Shown in pieces: positions 50,447 through 59,887 of a stretch of DNA of 64,000 nucleotides. This DNA comes from Bacillota bacterium (GTDB taxonomy: Bacteria; Bacillota; Clostridia; Lachnospirales; Lachnospiraceae), in contig JAEZLZ010000125.1 in the NCBI GenBank assembly GCA_023415055.1, positions 38,330 to 102,329 on the forward strand, given 5' to 3'. The notes under the pieces are model-generated. The model had not been told where the DNA came from and searched no databases. It worked only from the letters and a program-made list of their open reading frames with translations. How positions within the stretch are numbered: the stretch's first letter is position 1; every line of letters begins with the position of its first letter. A program made the translations under genes and the position numbers.

Positions 50447-52270
50447 ATGTGTGGAATTATAGGTTATACAGGAAATAAAGAGGCTAAGAATATACTGTTA
50501 GGAGGCCTTGCAGCTCTAGAATACCGTGGTTATGACAGTGCCGGAATTGCACTTTGCGACCAGAGTGAGGTACACACGATTAAAACCGTGGGTAAGGTCT
50601 CTGAGCTGGCTGATAAGGCAGCAAAGGAAGACACGCAGAAAGGTACCTGTGGAATCGGCCATACAAGATGGGCAACTCATGGAGGTGTAACCGATGTAAA
50701 TGCGCATCCTCATACTCATGGAAAGGTTACCTTACTGCATAATGGGATCATTGAGAATTATCATGCACTGGAGGTAGAGCTTGCCAAGACAGGCAGATAT
50801 CCGATCTCACAGACGGACACCGAGATCGTAGCCTTGCTCCTTGACAGCTTATATGAAGGAGATGCAGTGGATGCCATCATCAAGGCAGCAGAGAAAATTG
50901 AAGGTGCTTATGCGTTCTGTATACTCTTTGCAGATGAACCTGAGGTGATCTATTCCCTGCGTAATGCCAGCCCATTGGTAGCCTGTCACGTAGAAGACGG
51001 CTCTCTGATCGCTTCTGATCTGGTTGCACTGATGGATTATTCCAAGGATTATTTTGTACTGCCGGAGAGGCACATTGCAAGACTTACCAAGGAAGCCATC
51101 ACCCTGATGAATTTTGACCGTGAGGTTGTGGAACCTTCCATGCTTCATGTAAGCTGGGATGTTACCGCTGCTCAGAAGAATGGATATCCTCATTTTATGC
51201 TGAAGGAGATTTACGAGCAGCCAAACTCCATCCGCTCGACCATTACGCCAAGAATTAATCTGAATAACCTGCCGGACTTTACCGTGGATCATATTCCGGA
51301 TGAGGTGTTTGAGAAAGTAAACCGTGTTATTGTCGCAGCCTGTGGTACGGCGATGCATGCCGGACTGGTCGGAAAGGCAATGATAGAAAAACTGGTTCGA
51401 ATCCCGGTTGATGTGGAGATTGCCTCCGAGTTCCGTTATAAGGACCCGATTATGGATCAGAACTCTTTGGTCATCCTGATCTCCCAGTCCGGTGAGACGG
51501 CAGATACCCTTGCGGCGCTGCGCCTTGCTAAGGAAGCAGGAGCCACCACGCTGTCTGTAGTGAATGTAAAAGGTTCCACGATTGACCGTGAAAGCGATTA
51601 TGTGCTTTATACCCATGCCGGTCCCGAGATCGCGGTTGCAAGCACCAAGGCTTATACCGCACAGCTGTCCTGCTTATATCTGCTCGCCTTCAAATTTGCC
51701 TTAATCCGCAAAACTATCTCCGAAGAGACCTGCGCAGGATATATGAAGGAGCTGAAGGAAATTATTCCGACGATAGAGGAGACTCTGGCATTTGATCAGA
51801 CGGTTGATGCGATTTGTAAGAATCTTGTGGATAAAGAGGATCTTTTCTTCATTGGCCGTGGATTGGATTATGCTTTATGCTGGGAAGGTTCCATTAAGCT
51901 CAAGGAGATCAGCTATATTCACTCTGAAGCATATGCGGCGGGTGAGCTAAAGCATGGTACACTATCGTTGGTAACGGAGGGTGTTCCGGTTGTTGCTCTT
52001 GCCACTCAGCAAAGAGTCTTCTCCAAGATGGTATCCAATGTCCGTGAGGTACGCGCCAGAGGAGCCTTTGTCGTGATGATCACGAACGGTAAGGCGGCAG
52101 TAGAGGAATCGGCTTATGACTATCATATTGAATTACCGAAGACCTCCGATGACTTCGCACCCTTCACCTCTGCTATCGTTCTTCAGCTATTGGCTTACTA
52201 TACCTGCGTTCATCGCGGTTATAACGTTGACCAGCCGAGAAACCTGGCAAAGAGCGTAACGGTAGAGTAA
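50447..52270 (+). CDS. glmS: Glutamine-fructose-6-phosphate aminotransferase (isomerizing)
   Basis: GlmS makes glucosamine-6-phosphate from fructose-6-phosphate and glutamine, the entry to amino sugars for the cell wall. The 607-aa length is standard. Met-Cys at the start gives the N-terminal nucleophile Cys of the glutaminase domain (CGIIGYTGNKEA, YRGYDSAGIA, GIGHTRWATHG). Two SIS domains follow (ISQSGETADTLAALR; GRGLDYALCWEGSIKLKEISYIH-type block), ending DQPRNLAKSVTVE. The ATG at 50447 is set by the catalytic Cys and TGGAGG upstream. It is regulated by the ribozyme in its leader. Confidence 0.97.
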   Translation: MCGIIGYTGNKEAKNILLGGLAALEYRGYDSAGIALCDQSEVHTIKTVGKVSELADKAAKEDTQKGTCGIGHTRWATHGGVTDVNAHPHTHGKVTLLHNGIIENYHALEVELAKTGRYPISQTDTEIVALLLDSLYEGDAVDAIIKAAEKIEGAYAFCILFADEPEVIYSLRNASPLVACHVEDGSLIASDLVALMDYSKDYFVLPERHIARLTKEAITLMNFDREVVEPSMLHVSWDVTAAQKNGYPHFMLKEIYEQPNSIRSTITPRINLNNLPDFTVDHIPDEVFEKVNRVIVAACGTAMHAGLVGKAMIEKLVRIPVDVEIASEFRYKDPIMDQNSLVILISQSGETADTLAALRLAKEAGATTLSVVNVKGSTIDRESDYVLYTHAGPEIAVASTKAYTAQLSCLYLLAFKFALIRKTISEETCAGYMKELKEIIPTIEETLAFDQTVDAICKNLVDKEDLFFIGRGLDYALCWEGSIKLKEISYIHSEAYAAGELKHGTLSLVTEGVPVVALATQQRVFSKMVSNVREVRARGAFVVMITNGKAAVEESAYDYHIELPKTSDDFAPFTSAIVLQLLAYYTCVHRGYNVDQPRNLAKSVTVE

Positions 52271-52427
52271 ACATTGATTCATATGTTATTATAATGTTTG
52301 GCTCTGTTAGATAATAGTATTGGTATAAGAATATGATAGAAGGAGGGATTTATTTTTTCCCTCCTTTAAGTTACCAATAGTAAAAGACTACGAACCAACT
52401 TTACTTCGAATTTTGTTTTTCGTTACG

Positions 52428-53075
52428 TCATTTAGGTTGCATTGGATAAGCTATAGTTGGTCTGAAAAACTCATCGTATCCTTTCTTATACCAATACGGA
52501 TTGTAGCTCCAAAACCATTTATAAATATCTTCCTCAAGTATTTTTTCGGCTTTCAATTTTTCTTCCATATATTTTACTGCAATTTTGTCTTTCTCTCTTA
52601 ATTGCCATTCGGGGTGGAGCATTGAAACCTTTGTTTTAACTGCATATTCAAATCGAATACCAGAGGTATAAGCCTTTGTGTTATAAAAAAGTCTTGGAGA
52701 GCTATCAAGCCATTCGAAAGGAAAAAATACTGAACCGTCATTACCTATATGTTTCCACTCGGCTGTCTTTTCATTAATCTTCAATGGATTAAAGCTTGCG
52801 TGAACTAAATCCTTTTCAACTTCAAGCATCAAAAATTCACTATTAAATGTAACCTTATAACCTCTTTTTACATACTCAGAAGTCAATGGTTCTAAACACT
52901 CCATAAGATTTTCAACAAATCCGTCCAAATCGCCATGTTCACGAAAAAAATGTCCTTCCCATATATCAATCGACAATCCTCCCCATATGAACGTCCTTAT
53001 CCCAAGGGAAGAGGATATATCATAAATATCGGTTAACATGGTAATATATTGATGGTTTTTCTCTGAGATTTCCAT
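52428..53075 (-). CDS. Nucleotidyltransferase-fold protein, aminoglycoside/lincosamide-resistance-like
   Basis: This 215-aa protein has the GGLSIDIWEG segment near 32-41 and the catalytic acidic pair in FREHGDLDGF (Asp49 and Asp51). The layout G-G-x-x-x-D...R-x-H-x-D-x-D matches the family that includes aminoglycoside 2''-nucleotidyltransferases and lincosamide nucleotidyltransferases. The C-terminal half is aromatic-rich (YKWFWSYNPYWYKKGYDEFF). Its location inside inverted repeats of an IS1595-like element makes it a passenger gene. The actual substrate is unknown, and a housekeeping or toxin-antitoxin role cannot be excluded. Confidence 0.7.
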   Translation of the reverse strand: MEISEKNHQYITMLTDIYDISSSLGIRTFIWGGLSIDIWEGHFFREHGDLDGFVENLMECLEPLTSEYVKRGYKVTFNSEFLMLEVEKDLVHASFNPLKINEKTAEWKHIGNDGSVFFPFEWLDSSPRLFYNTKAYTSGIRFEYAVKTKVSMLHPEWQLREKDKIAVKYMEEKLKAEKILEEDIYKWFWSYNPYWYKKGYDEFFRPTIAYPMQPK

Positions 53076-53110
53076 AACATCATTCCTTTGAAAAATTAAA
53101 TAATATTCAG

Positions 53111-53687
53111 CTAAATAAATATGGCTGGTCTATCTCTGAATTGCTTTTGCCGTACATCAACTGGTTCGCTCACACTATCTAAAACGAGAGTTCTCATCCT
53201 GAATAAATCTTTATCTTGCTTAGTTTTTTCAAGCCATTTAAACCAATATAAATAATTGGCTAAATATTTAGTAGCTACGCCTTTAAATCGCCCAATCCAT
53301 TCTTTGAAGTTACTATGTAGTGAGTTCACACGATTAATATGATATAGAGTATCCCATTATCATACATTTTGCATACTCCATCCAAATTCGTAATGACAAT
53401 TTCGAACTTGAGAAAACTGAACTTGTTAAATTACCGAAAGATTTATTACAATCTTTACACAAGAATCTTTGTTTTCCATTTACTTTACCGTTCTTTATAA
53501 CATGGAGTGAACCACAAGTCGGGCATACCTGTCTATAAGAAAAATGCTTTTCATTGCAATCCTTTTGCAAATCCTTTTCCATAGAATTTATTGTTATAAG
53601 TTGCCCAATGTACTCAAATAATTCAGTTACCTGAATACCACTTAATGTAGATATCTCTGATTTAATTGTTGATAATGATGGTGGCAT
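53111..53687 (-). pseudogene. IS1595-family transposase with internal deletion
   Basis: The N-terminal part (from 53687) has a zinc ribbon with CPTCGSLHVIKNG and FLCKDCNKSF, then LRIWMEYAKCMIMGYSIS, as IS1595 transposases do. The frame then shifts, and the C-terminal part resumes with HINRVNSLHSNFKEWIGRF and GVATKYLANYLYWFKWLE. The ISXO2-like catalytic core, roughly 100-150 residues between these motifs, is missing. The join is near 53340. The product cannot be an active transposase; it would need an intact relative in trans. Confidence 0.85.
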
Positions 53688-53780
53688 AATAGAACCTCCT
53701 GTCCTATATCCATTATATCACATACAGAACATATGTTCAATACCAATACTATTATCTAACAGAGCGTAATGTTCTGAGTA

Positions 53781-53897
53781 GGCGCTGTCGCACTAGGGTC
53801 TATCCTTGGAAGCGATTTATTTTGCGACAGCCCCGAGGTACTATATAAGTGTAGATATAAACTTAGAAATAAGCTTTATGTCTGCACTTGTTTTTTT
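53781..53897 (+). terminator. Displaced glmS hairpin and a second terminator
   Basis: GGCGCTGTCGCA (53781-53792) pairs with TGCGACAGCCCC (53823-53834). A second hairpin has AAGTGTAGA (53847-53855) and TCTGCACTT (53881-53889), followed by seven T. These lie just beyond the IS1595-like insertion and probably ended the glmS transcript before it. The rest of 53898-54075 has no gene. Confidence 0.6.
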
Positions 53898-54075
53898 GTA
53901 TCGAACTCATAACCCCTCATAAATTGAAAAACTATCTCAGGTTGAAATGCAAAAAGAGCTGGTGTATAATGAGAAACAATACTTAATCATAAATAATTTG
54001 ATATACTAAGCGTAAGCAAGTATCAGTAAAAATGAATACCCGGTACATACCTTACCGACAGAAATGAGGACAAAG

Positions 54076-54852
54076 ATGATTTTCGAAACACACGCACATT
54101 ATGAAGATGAAGCATTTGACATAGACAGAGAAGAATTACTAGGTAAGCTTAAGCAGCAGGGTATCGAATATGTAGTTGATATCTGTTCCAGTGTGGACAG
54201 CGTTGACCGGGTGCTTAAACTTGTAGAACAATATCCGTTTATCTACGCAGCGGTTGGAATTCATCCGGAAGCGGCGAGGGAGCTGAATGAGGAAGTCTTT
54301 GCATGGCTAAGTGAGAAGGCGAAGCATCCGAAGAATCTGGCGATCGGAGAGATTGGACTGGATTATTACTGGGATACCTCAGACCGCGTAACTCAGAAGA
54401 AATGGTTTGAGCGCCAGATGGAGCTGGCAAGACAGCTTGGGCTGCCACTGGTCATCCACAGCCGGGATGCCGCTCAGGACACCTACGAGATGCTGAAGGC
54501 AGCAAACGCGGACCGGCTTGGGGCGATCATTCATTGCTATTCCTATCATATAGAGCAGGCAAAGCAATACCTGAATATGGGATTTTATCTCGGAATCGGC
54601 GGGGTGCTGACCTTCAATAATGCCAAGAAACTGAAGGAAGTAGTTGCATATGCACCGCTAGAGCAATTGGTCCTTGAGACGGATTGCCCTTATCTGGCGC
54701 CGGTACCTTACCGTGGCAAGCGAAATGATTCGACCTATCTTACCTATGTGGTGCAGGAGATAGCGAACCTTAAAAATGTGGATTATGATACGGTGGTCCG
54801 AGTAACATCAGAGAATGCAAAGCGGTTCTACCGCTTAAAGAACGGAGAATAA
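54076..54852 (+). CDS. tatD: TatD-family metal-dependent deoxyribonuclease
   Basis: This 258-aa TIM-barrel hydrolase has the metal-binding opening FETHAHYEDEAFD near 3-15 (usual D-x-H-x-H changed to E-T-H-A-H), AVGIHPEAA, IGEIGLDYYWD with the key Glu, LVIHSRDA, IHCYSYH and LVLETDCPYLAP. I take the ATG at 54076 with GAGG upstream; an ATG at 54064 adds four residues. It ends 1 base before rsmA, an order common in Firmicutes. Confidence 0.92.
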   Translation: MIFETHAHYEDEAFDIDREELLGKLKQQGIEYVVDICSSVDSVDRVLKLVEQYPFIYAAVGIHPEAARELNEEVFAWLSEKAKHPKNLAIGEIGLDYYWDTSDRVTQKKWFERQMELARQLGLPLVIHSRDAAQDTYEMLKAANADRLGAIIHCYSYHIEQAKQYLNMGFYLGIGGVLTFNNAKKLKEVVAYAPLEQLVLETDCPYLAPVPYRGKRNDSTYLTYVVQEIANLKNVDYDTVVRVTSENAKRFYRLKNGE

Positions 54853-54853
54853 T

Positions 54854-55723
54854 ATGGCACAGTTGGGGAATCCCACGAATACGATTGAAATCTTAAATAA
54901 ATATAAGTTTGTCTTCCAGAAAAAGTTCGGACAGAACTTTCTGATAGATTCACATGTCCTCGATAAGATTATCCTGGCGGCAGAGATTACGAAGGAGGAT
55001 TTTGTCCTGGAGATCGGGCCGGGTATCGGTACCCTGACTCAATACCTCTGTGAAAATGCCAGAGAGGTCGTGGCGGTAGAGATCGATAAGATGCTGATAC
55101 CCATCCTTGAGGATACCCTGTCCGAATATGATAATGTAACAGTAATCAATAGTGATGTACTCAAGTTGGACCTGAATGCACTGGTACAGGAAAGAAATAA
55201 CGGTCAACCGATTAAGGTGGTGGCAAACCTTCCTTATTATATCACTACACCCATTATCATGGATCTCTTTGAACGTCATCTCCCACTAAAGAATATAACT
55301 GTCATGGTACAGAAGGAGGTTGCAGACCGGATGCAGACCGGTCCCGGAAGCAAGGACTACGGTGCACTGTCTTTAGCGGTTCAATATTATGCAAAGCCTT
55401 ACATCGCAGCCAATGTTCCGCCCAATTGTTTCATGCCCCGTCCGAATGTAGGCTCGGCGGTGATCAATCTGACCCTGCATACGCAAACTCCGTATGTGGT
55501 AAAGGATGAGAAATTATTGTTCCGTTTGATCCGTGCCTCATTTAACCAGAGAAGAAAAACATTGGTGAACGGCTTGAATAATTCACCAGAGTTACCATAT
55601 TCCAAAGATCAGATTGTACAGGCGCTGTCTGCCATGGGCATCTCAGAGAATATCCGCGGGGAAGCTCTGACACTGGAGCAGTTTGTAGCACTTGCCAATC
55701 TGCTGAGCGAAATGCATCAATAG
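54854..55723 (+). CDS. rsmA: 16S rRNA (adenine(1518)-N6/adenine(1519)-N6)-dimethyltransferase
   Basis: RsmA (KsgA) dimethylates two adenines in the 3' hairpin of 16S rRNA and checks late 30S assembly. The 289-aa protein has KKFGQNFLID near 22-31, motif I VLEIGPGIGTLTQYL near 49-63, VVAVEIDKML, and motif IV VANLPYYITTPI near 121-132 containing NLPY. Its length and the C-terminal helical domain are typical. Confidence 0.96.
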   Translation: MAQLGNPTNTIEILNKYKFVFQKKFGQNFLIDSHVLDKIILAAEITKEDFVLEIGPGIGTLTQYLCENAREVVAVEIDKMLIPILEDTLSEYDNVTVINSDVLKLDLNALVQERNNGQPIKVVANLPYYITTPIIMDLFERHLPLKNITVMVQKEVADRMQTGPGSKDYGALSLAVQYYAKPYIAANVPPNCFMPRPNVGSAVINLTLHTQTPYVVKDEKLLFRLIRASFNQRRKTLVNGLNNSPELPYSKDQIVQALSAMGISENIRGEALTLEQFVALANLLSEMHQ

Positions 55724-55805
55724 GGTCCTTAACAAGGGAAAGGTTCCGTTTTATCGAAGTGATAAAGCAAAAATACAGGAAAGCTTTCATGAATATACAT
55801 TAAGA

Positions 55806-55880
55806 GTCGGGATTACCATTAGCAAAGGTTCCGTGTTGCAAGACAGGGAGAACTAAAGGTAAGTAATCCCGGCTTTTTTA
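55806..55880 (+). terminator. Rho-independent terminator after rsmA
   Basis: GTCGGGATTAC (55806-55816) pairs with GTAATCCCGGC (55863-55873) and is followed by six T. The spacer is about 46 bases. Confidence 0.75.
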
Positions 55881-56412
55881 ATTCATATACTATGAACTAA
55901 AAGAGCCCTCCGGATAGTGAACGTAGTTCGCTTTGGGATGACGCACCTCAGCGGAAAAATGCATAAATGAGTTAGGAAGTTATTGCTACGCAGTCCACAG
56001 TCGGACAGAGCTTGCACTGCAAGTATCGAAAGTGCCAGCGTGATGACAATTTATTCCTTTAGAATTATATAAAAGGATTGTGATTTTGGTTTATATTTAA
56101 AAATAATATTGCATAAATATAAATTCTAAGTTATAATACATTCATGTCAACTATTGCAAGTAAGTGTATTAGCAATACTTATGAGTGGATGCTTCAAATT
56201 TAATAAGTTGTCTTATTGCATAATTATTAGCTATCGATTATGATAGATTACAATGAATCGGCAATAGTATAGCACTACCACGGGAAAAGAAATGCAAATT
56301 TTTTTTGCCCATTTTTATGGGGCTTTGGCTCAAACGGCGACGTCCTGATAACTTGATATTGATTAAACAATGGTGTTTGATTGCAGTTATAGTTCACCGA
56401 AGGGAGAATATT
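55881..56412 (+). promoter_or_regulatory. Long carB leader with two possible ArgR boxes
   Basis: No gene is visible in this region. Two AT-rich ATTGCATAA elements, at 56109-56127 and 56215-56230, resemble one orientation of the Firmicute ArgR box, the second more closely. I see no PyrR anti-antiterminator or T-box. Regulation by arginine is therefore possible but unproven. Confidence 0.3.
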
Positions 56413-59400
56413 ATGAAGAAGAGAGAAGATATTCATAAGGTATTGATTATTGGCTCCGGACCGATCATTATTGGTCAGGCTTGCGAGTTCGATTATTCCG
56501 GAACCCAGGCATGTAAGGCATTGAAGAAATTGGGGTATGAAATTGTATTGGTGAATTCCAATCCTGCTACTATTATGACGGATCCGGGGACGGCAGATGT
56601 AACCTATATTGAACCGCTCAATGTGGAAAGGTTGACTCAAATCATCAAAAAGGAAAGACCAGACGGTCTGCTCCCGAATCTGGGCGGACAATCCGGTCTA
56701 AATCTTTGCGCAGAATTAGCGAATGCCGGAGTCTTGGACAAATACAATGTAAAGGTGATCGGCGTCCAGGTGGATGCGATCGAACGTGGTGAGGACCGTG
56801 TCGAATTTAAGAAGACGATGGACATGCTTGGAATTGAGATGGCAAAAAGTGAGGTGGCTTATACCGTCGAAGAGGCTCTAACCATTGCACAAAGCCTTGG
56901 GTATCCCGTTGTGATCCGCCCGGCCTACACCATGGGAGGCGCCGGTGGCGGTCTGGTATACAATGTAGAGGAATTAAAGACGGTTGTAGCAAGAGGTCTA
57001 CAGGCAAGCCTTGTCGGTCAGGTACTGGTGGAGGAATCTGTGCTTGGCTGGGAGGAATTAGAGCTTGAGGTAGTGCGTGACTCTACCGGCAAGATGATAA
57101 CGGTATGCTTCATCGAGAATATAGATCCCATGGGTGTCCATACCGGAGATTCCTTCTGCTCTGCTCCGATGCTGACGATATCAGAGGAGGTTCAGAAGGA
57201 GCTGCAGCGTCAGGCATACAAGATCGTTGATGCCATAAAAGTAATCGGTGGAACCAATGTACAGTTTGCCCATGATCCGAAGAGCGGAAGAATCGTGGTG
57301 ATTGAAATCAACCCGAGAACCTCCCGTTCCTCCGCGCTGGCTTCGAAGGCCACCGGCTTCCCCATTGCTTTGGTGTCCGCGATGCTGGCAAGCGGTCTTG
57401 ATCTTTGTGACATACCTTGTGGCAAGTATGGTTCCCTGGACCGCTATGTGCCGGATGGAGATTATGTGGTAATCAAATTTGCACGCTGGGCATTTGAAAA
57501 ATTCAAGGGCTCCGAGGATAAGCTGGGAACACAGATGAAAGCAGTCGGTGAAGTGATGAGCATCGGCAAGACTTATAAGGAAGCATTTCAGAAAGCAATT
57601 CGAAGCCTTGAGACAGGACGCAACGGCCTGGGCTATGCAAAGGATTTTTCCATAAAATCAAAGCAAGAACTGTTGGGTATGCTTCATGTACCCACAAGTG
57701 AGCGTCAGTTTATTATGTATGAGGCCTTGAGAAAGGGAGCAACCATAGAAGAACTCCATGCTCTGACAAAGATTAAGCATTACTTCATCGAACAGATGGA
57801 GGAGTTGGTACTTGAGGAGGAAGCTCTGAAGGCATACCAGGGAGATATTCCTCCGGTATGTGCCCTGAGGAGTGCGAAGCTGAATGGCTTCTCCGACAAA
57901 TACCTGAGCAAATTACTTCAGATTGACGAAGAAAAGATCCGCATGGCAAGATATGCGACAGGTATTCGAGAGTCCTGGGAAAGTATTCATGTCAGCGGTA
58001 CGAAGGATGCAGCTTATTATTATTCGACCTATCATAATAAAGAAGATAAATCTCCGAGCTCTGATAAGCCCAAGGTAATGATCCTCGGCGGAGGACCGAA
58101 CCGGATTGGTCAGGGTATCGAATTTGATTATTGCTGCGTACATGCTGCCTTTGCTCTGAAGGAGCAGGGTATTGAAACCATTATTGTCAACTGTAATCCT
58201 GAGACCGTATCCACGGATTATGATACCTCGGATAAATTATATTTTGAACCTCTTACTCTGGAGGATGTATTAAGCATCTATGAAAAGGAAAAGCCTCTTG
58301 GTGTGATTGCTCAATTTGGTGGACAGACACCGCTCAATCTGGCGGCAGAGTTAAAGAAATATGGTGTGACGATCCTTGGCACCTCTCCGGAGACGATTGA
58401 TCTTGCTGAGGACAGAGACCAATTTCGTGAGATTATGGAGAAATTACAGATCCCTATGCCGGAATCCGGTATGGCGGTCAATGTGGAGGAGGCACTTGCC
58501 ATCGCAGGAAGAATCGGATATCCGGTTATGGTTCGTCCCTCCTACGTCCTTGGCGGTCGCGGTATGGAGGTCGTACATGATGATGAGAGCCTGGAGATCT
58601 ATATGAAAGCAGCGGTAGGAGTTACTCCGGATCGACCGATCCTAATTGACCGCTTCCTGAATAATGCCTTGGAATGTGAAGCAGATGCCATCAGCGACGG
58701 TATCGATGCCTTTGTACCTGCAGTGATGGAGCATATCGAGTTAGCCGGCATCCATTCCGGAGACTCCGCGTGCGTCATCCCCTCCATAAATATCTGCGAG
58801 GAGAATTTACAAACAATTAAGGAATATACGATGAAGATTGCAAAGGAGATGAAAGTCTGCGGTCTTATGAACATGCAGTATGCTATTGAAAAAGGCGTTG
58901 TGTATGTTCTGGAAGCAAATCCGAGAGCCTCACGAACCGTACCGTTGGTATCCAAGGTGTGCAATATTCAGATGGTGAAGCTGGCAACTGAGATCATAAC
59001 CTCACAACTGACCGGGAAGGTCTCTTCGGTTAAGGAACTAAAGGAAAGCAAATTTACTCATTTCGGAGTAAAGGAAGCGGTATTCCCCTTTAATATGTTC
59101 CCGGAAGTTGATCCTTTACTAGGACCGGAGATGCGTTCCACCGGCGAAGTACTGGGCTTGGCAGAGACCTTTGGCGAAGCCTTCTATAAAGCACAGGAGG
59201 CGACAAAGACAAAGCTGCCGGAGAACGGTACGGTTCTGATCAGTGTAAATGATCATGACAAGGCAGAGCTTATCGAGGTTGCAAAGGGCTTTACCGAATG
59301 CGGTTTTCAAATTCTTGCTACAGGAGGCACCTGCGATATGATAGTTGCAGGTGGAATGAAAGCGGAGAAGATCTATAAGCTAGGGCAGGGCAGACCGAAT

Positions 59401-59631
59401 ATCTTAGATGCCATCGCGAATAAGCAGATCGATATTATCGTCAATACACCGGATGATAAGAAGGGTGCGTATGACGACAGCTATATCAGAAAGGCTGCGA
59501 TCAAGGGCAAGATCAGCTATGTGACCACCATGGCCGCTGCGAAAGCGACCATAGCCGGAATTAAAGCAGTAAAAAATAATCCGGCTGGAGTCAGATCACT
59601 TCAGGATTTTCATAAAGACATCCGGCTGTAA
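56413..59631 (+). CDS. carB: Carbamoyl phosphate synthase large subunit
   Basis: CarB uses ammonia from CarA, bicarbonate and two ATP to make carbamoyl phosphate for arginine and pyrimidines. The 1072-aa length is complete, with two homologous ATP-grasp halves: first KVLIIGSGPIIIGQACEFDYSG and GGAGGGLVYN, second VMILGGGPNRIGQGIEFDYC and a RPSYVLGGRGMEVVHDDE block near 708. The C-terminal MGS-like allosteric domain starts near 935 (GTVLISVNDHDKAEL). The ATG at 56413 has AGGGAG upstream. carA is not adjacent, which is unusual. Confidence 0.97.
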   Translation: MKKREDIHKVLIIGSGPIIIGQACEFDYSGTQACKALKKLGYEIVLVNSNPATIMTDPGTADVTYIEPLNVERLTQIIKKERPDGLLPNLGGQSGLNLCAELANAGVLDKYNVKVIGVQVDAIERGEDRVEFKKTMDMLGIEMAKSEVAYTVEEALTIAQSLGYPVVIRPAYTMGGAGGGLVYNVEELKTVVARGLQASLVGQVLVEESVLGWEELELEVVRDSTGKMITVCFIENIDPMGVHTGDSFCSAPMLTISEEVQKELQRQAYKIVDAIKVIGGTNVQFAHDPKSGRIVVIEINPRTSRSSALASKATGFPIALVSAMLASGLDLCDIPCGKYGSLDRYVPDGDYVVIKFARWAFEKFKGSEDKLGTQMKAVGEVMSIGKTYKEAFQKAIRSLETGRNGLGYAKDFSIKSKQELLGMLHVPTSERQFIMYEALRKGATIEELHALTKIKHYFIEQMEELVLEEEALKAYQGDIPPVCALRSAKLNGFSDKYLSKLLQIDEEKIRMARYATGIRESWESIHVSGTKDAAYYYSTYHNKEDKSPSSDKPKVMILGGGPNRIGQGIEFDYCCVHAAFALKEQGIETIIVNCNPETVSTDYDTSDKLYFEPLTLEDVLSIYEKEKPLGVIAQFGGQTPLNLAAELKKYGVTILGTSPETIDLAEDRDQFREIMEKLQIPMPESGMAVNVEEALAIAGRIGYPVMVRPSYVLGGRGMEVVHDDESLEIYMKAAVGVTPDRPILIDRFLNNALECEADAISDGIDAFVPAVMEHIELAGIHSGDSACVIPSINICEENLQTIKEYTMKIAKEMKVCGLMNMQYAIEKGVVYVLEANPRASRTVPLVSKVCNIQMVKLATEIITSQLTGKVSSVKELKESKFTHFGVKEAVFPFNMFPEVDPLLGPEMRSTGEVLGLAETFGEAFYKAQEATKTKLPENGTVLISVNDHDKAELIEVAKGFTECGFQILATGGTCDMIVAGGMKAEKIYKLGQGRPNILDAIANKQIDIIVNTPDDKKGAYDDSYIRKAAIKGKISYVTTMAAAKATIAGIKAVKNNPAGVRSLQDFHKDIRL

Positions 59632-59663
59632 CAAACAAAAAAGTTAAGAATATCTTATCCTAC

Positions 59664-59750
59664 GGGATGCGGCAAAACAGGCAGTTTATGCATTTGAAGA
59701 GATCGTAACAGCAAAAGCAGGAAAGCTTCCGTTTTGCCGCATCCTTTTTC
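59664..59750 (+). terminator. Rho-independent terminator of carB
   Basis: GGATGCGGCAAAAC (59665-59678) pairs perfectly with GTTTTGCCGCATCC (59731-59744), followed by five T. Confidence 0.85.
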
Positions 59751-59887
59751 TGTCCTTCGAAGCAGAATGCCCAATCTTAAAGCTGTATTTATACAGCGAT
59801 AGATCCAGATTGGAATATTGGAGAATGGGAGGGAATATATTGAATAGAATCATGAAACAAGCCAATTAGGATCAGGAAAGAGAGGGA

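Larger units (their letters stand above)
52300..53766. mobile_element. IS1595-like element with passenger gene, transposase deleted
   Basis: A 26-bp perfect inverted repeat (GCTCTGTTAGATAATAGTAT onward) bounds the element at 52301-52326 and 53740-53765. TAATGTT occurs just outside both ends (52292-52298 and 53767-53773), with one more base differing (T or C), fitting the 8-bp target duplication of IS1595 elements. Inside, on the minus strand, are a transposase lacking its catalytic core and a complete nucleotidyltransferase gene. The element is non-autonomous but has mobilisable ends. It inserted between glmS and a downstream hairpin. Confidence 0.85.

Noticed and set aside
50849..51616. 255-aa minus-strand ORF in glmS
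   Set aside because: It lies entirely antisense to the conserved GlmS SIS domains and has no upstream site. Its length reflects codon bias.
55881..56412. T-box or PyrR attenuator upstream of carB
   Set aside because: No T-box AGGGTGGNACCGCG-type sequence and no PyrR anti-antiterminator with a terminator just before carB could be seen.
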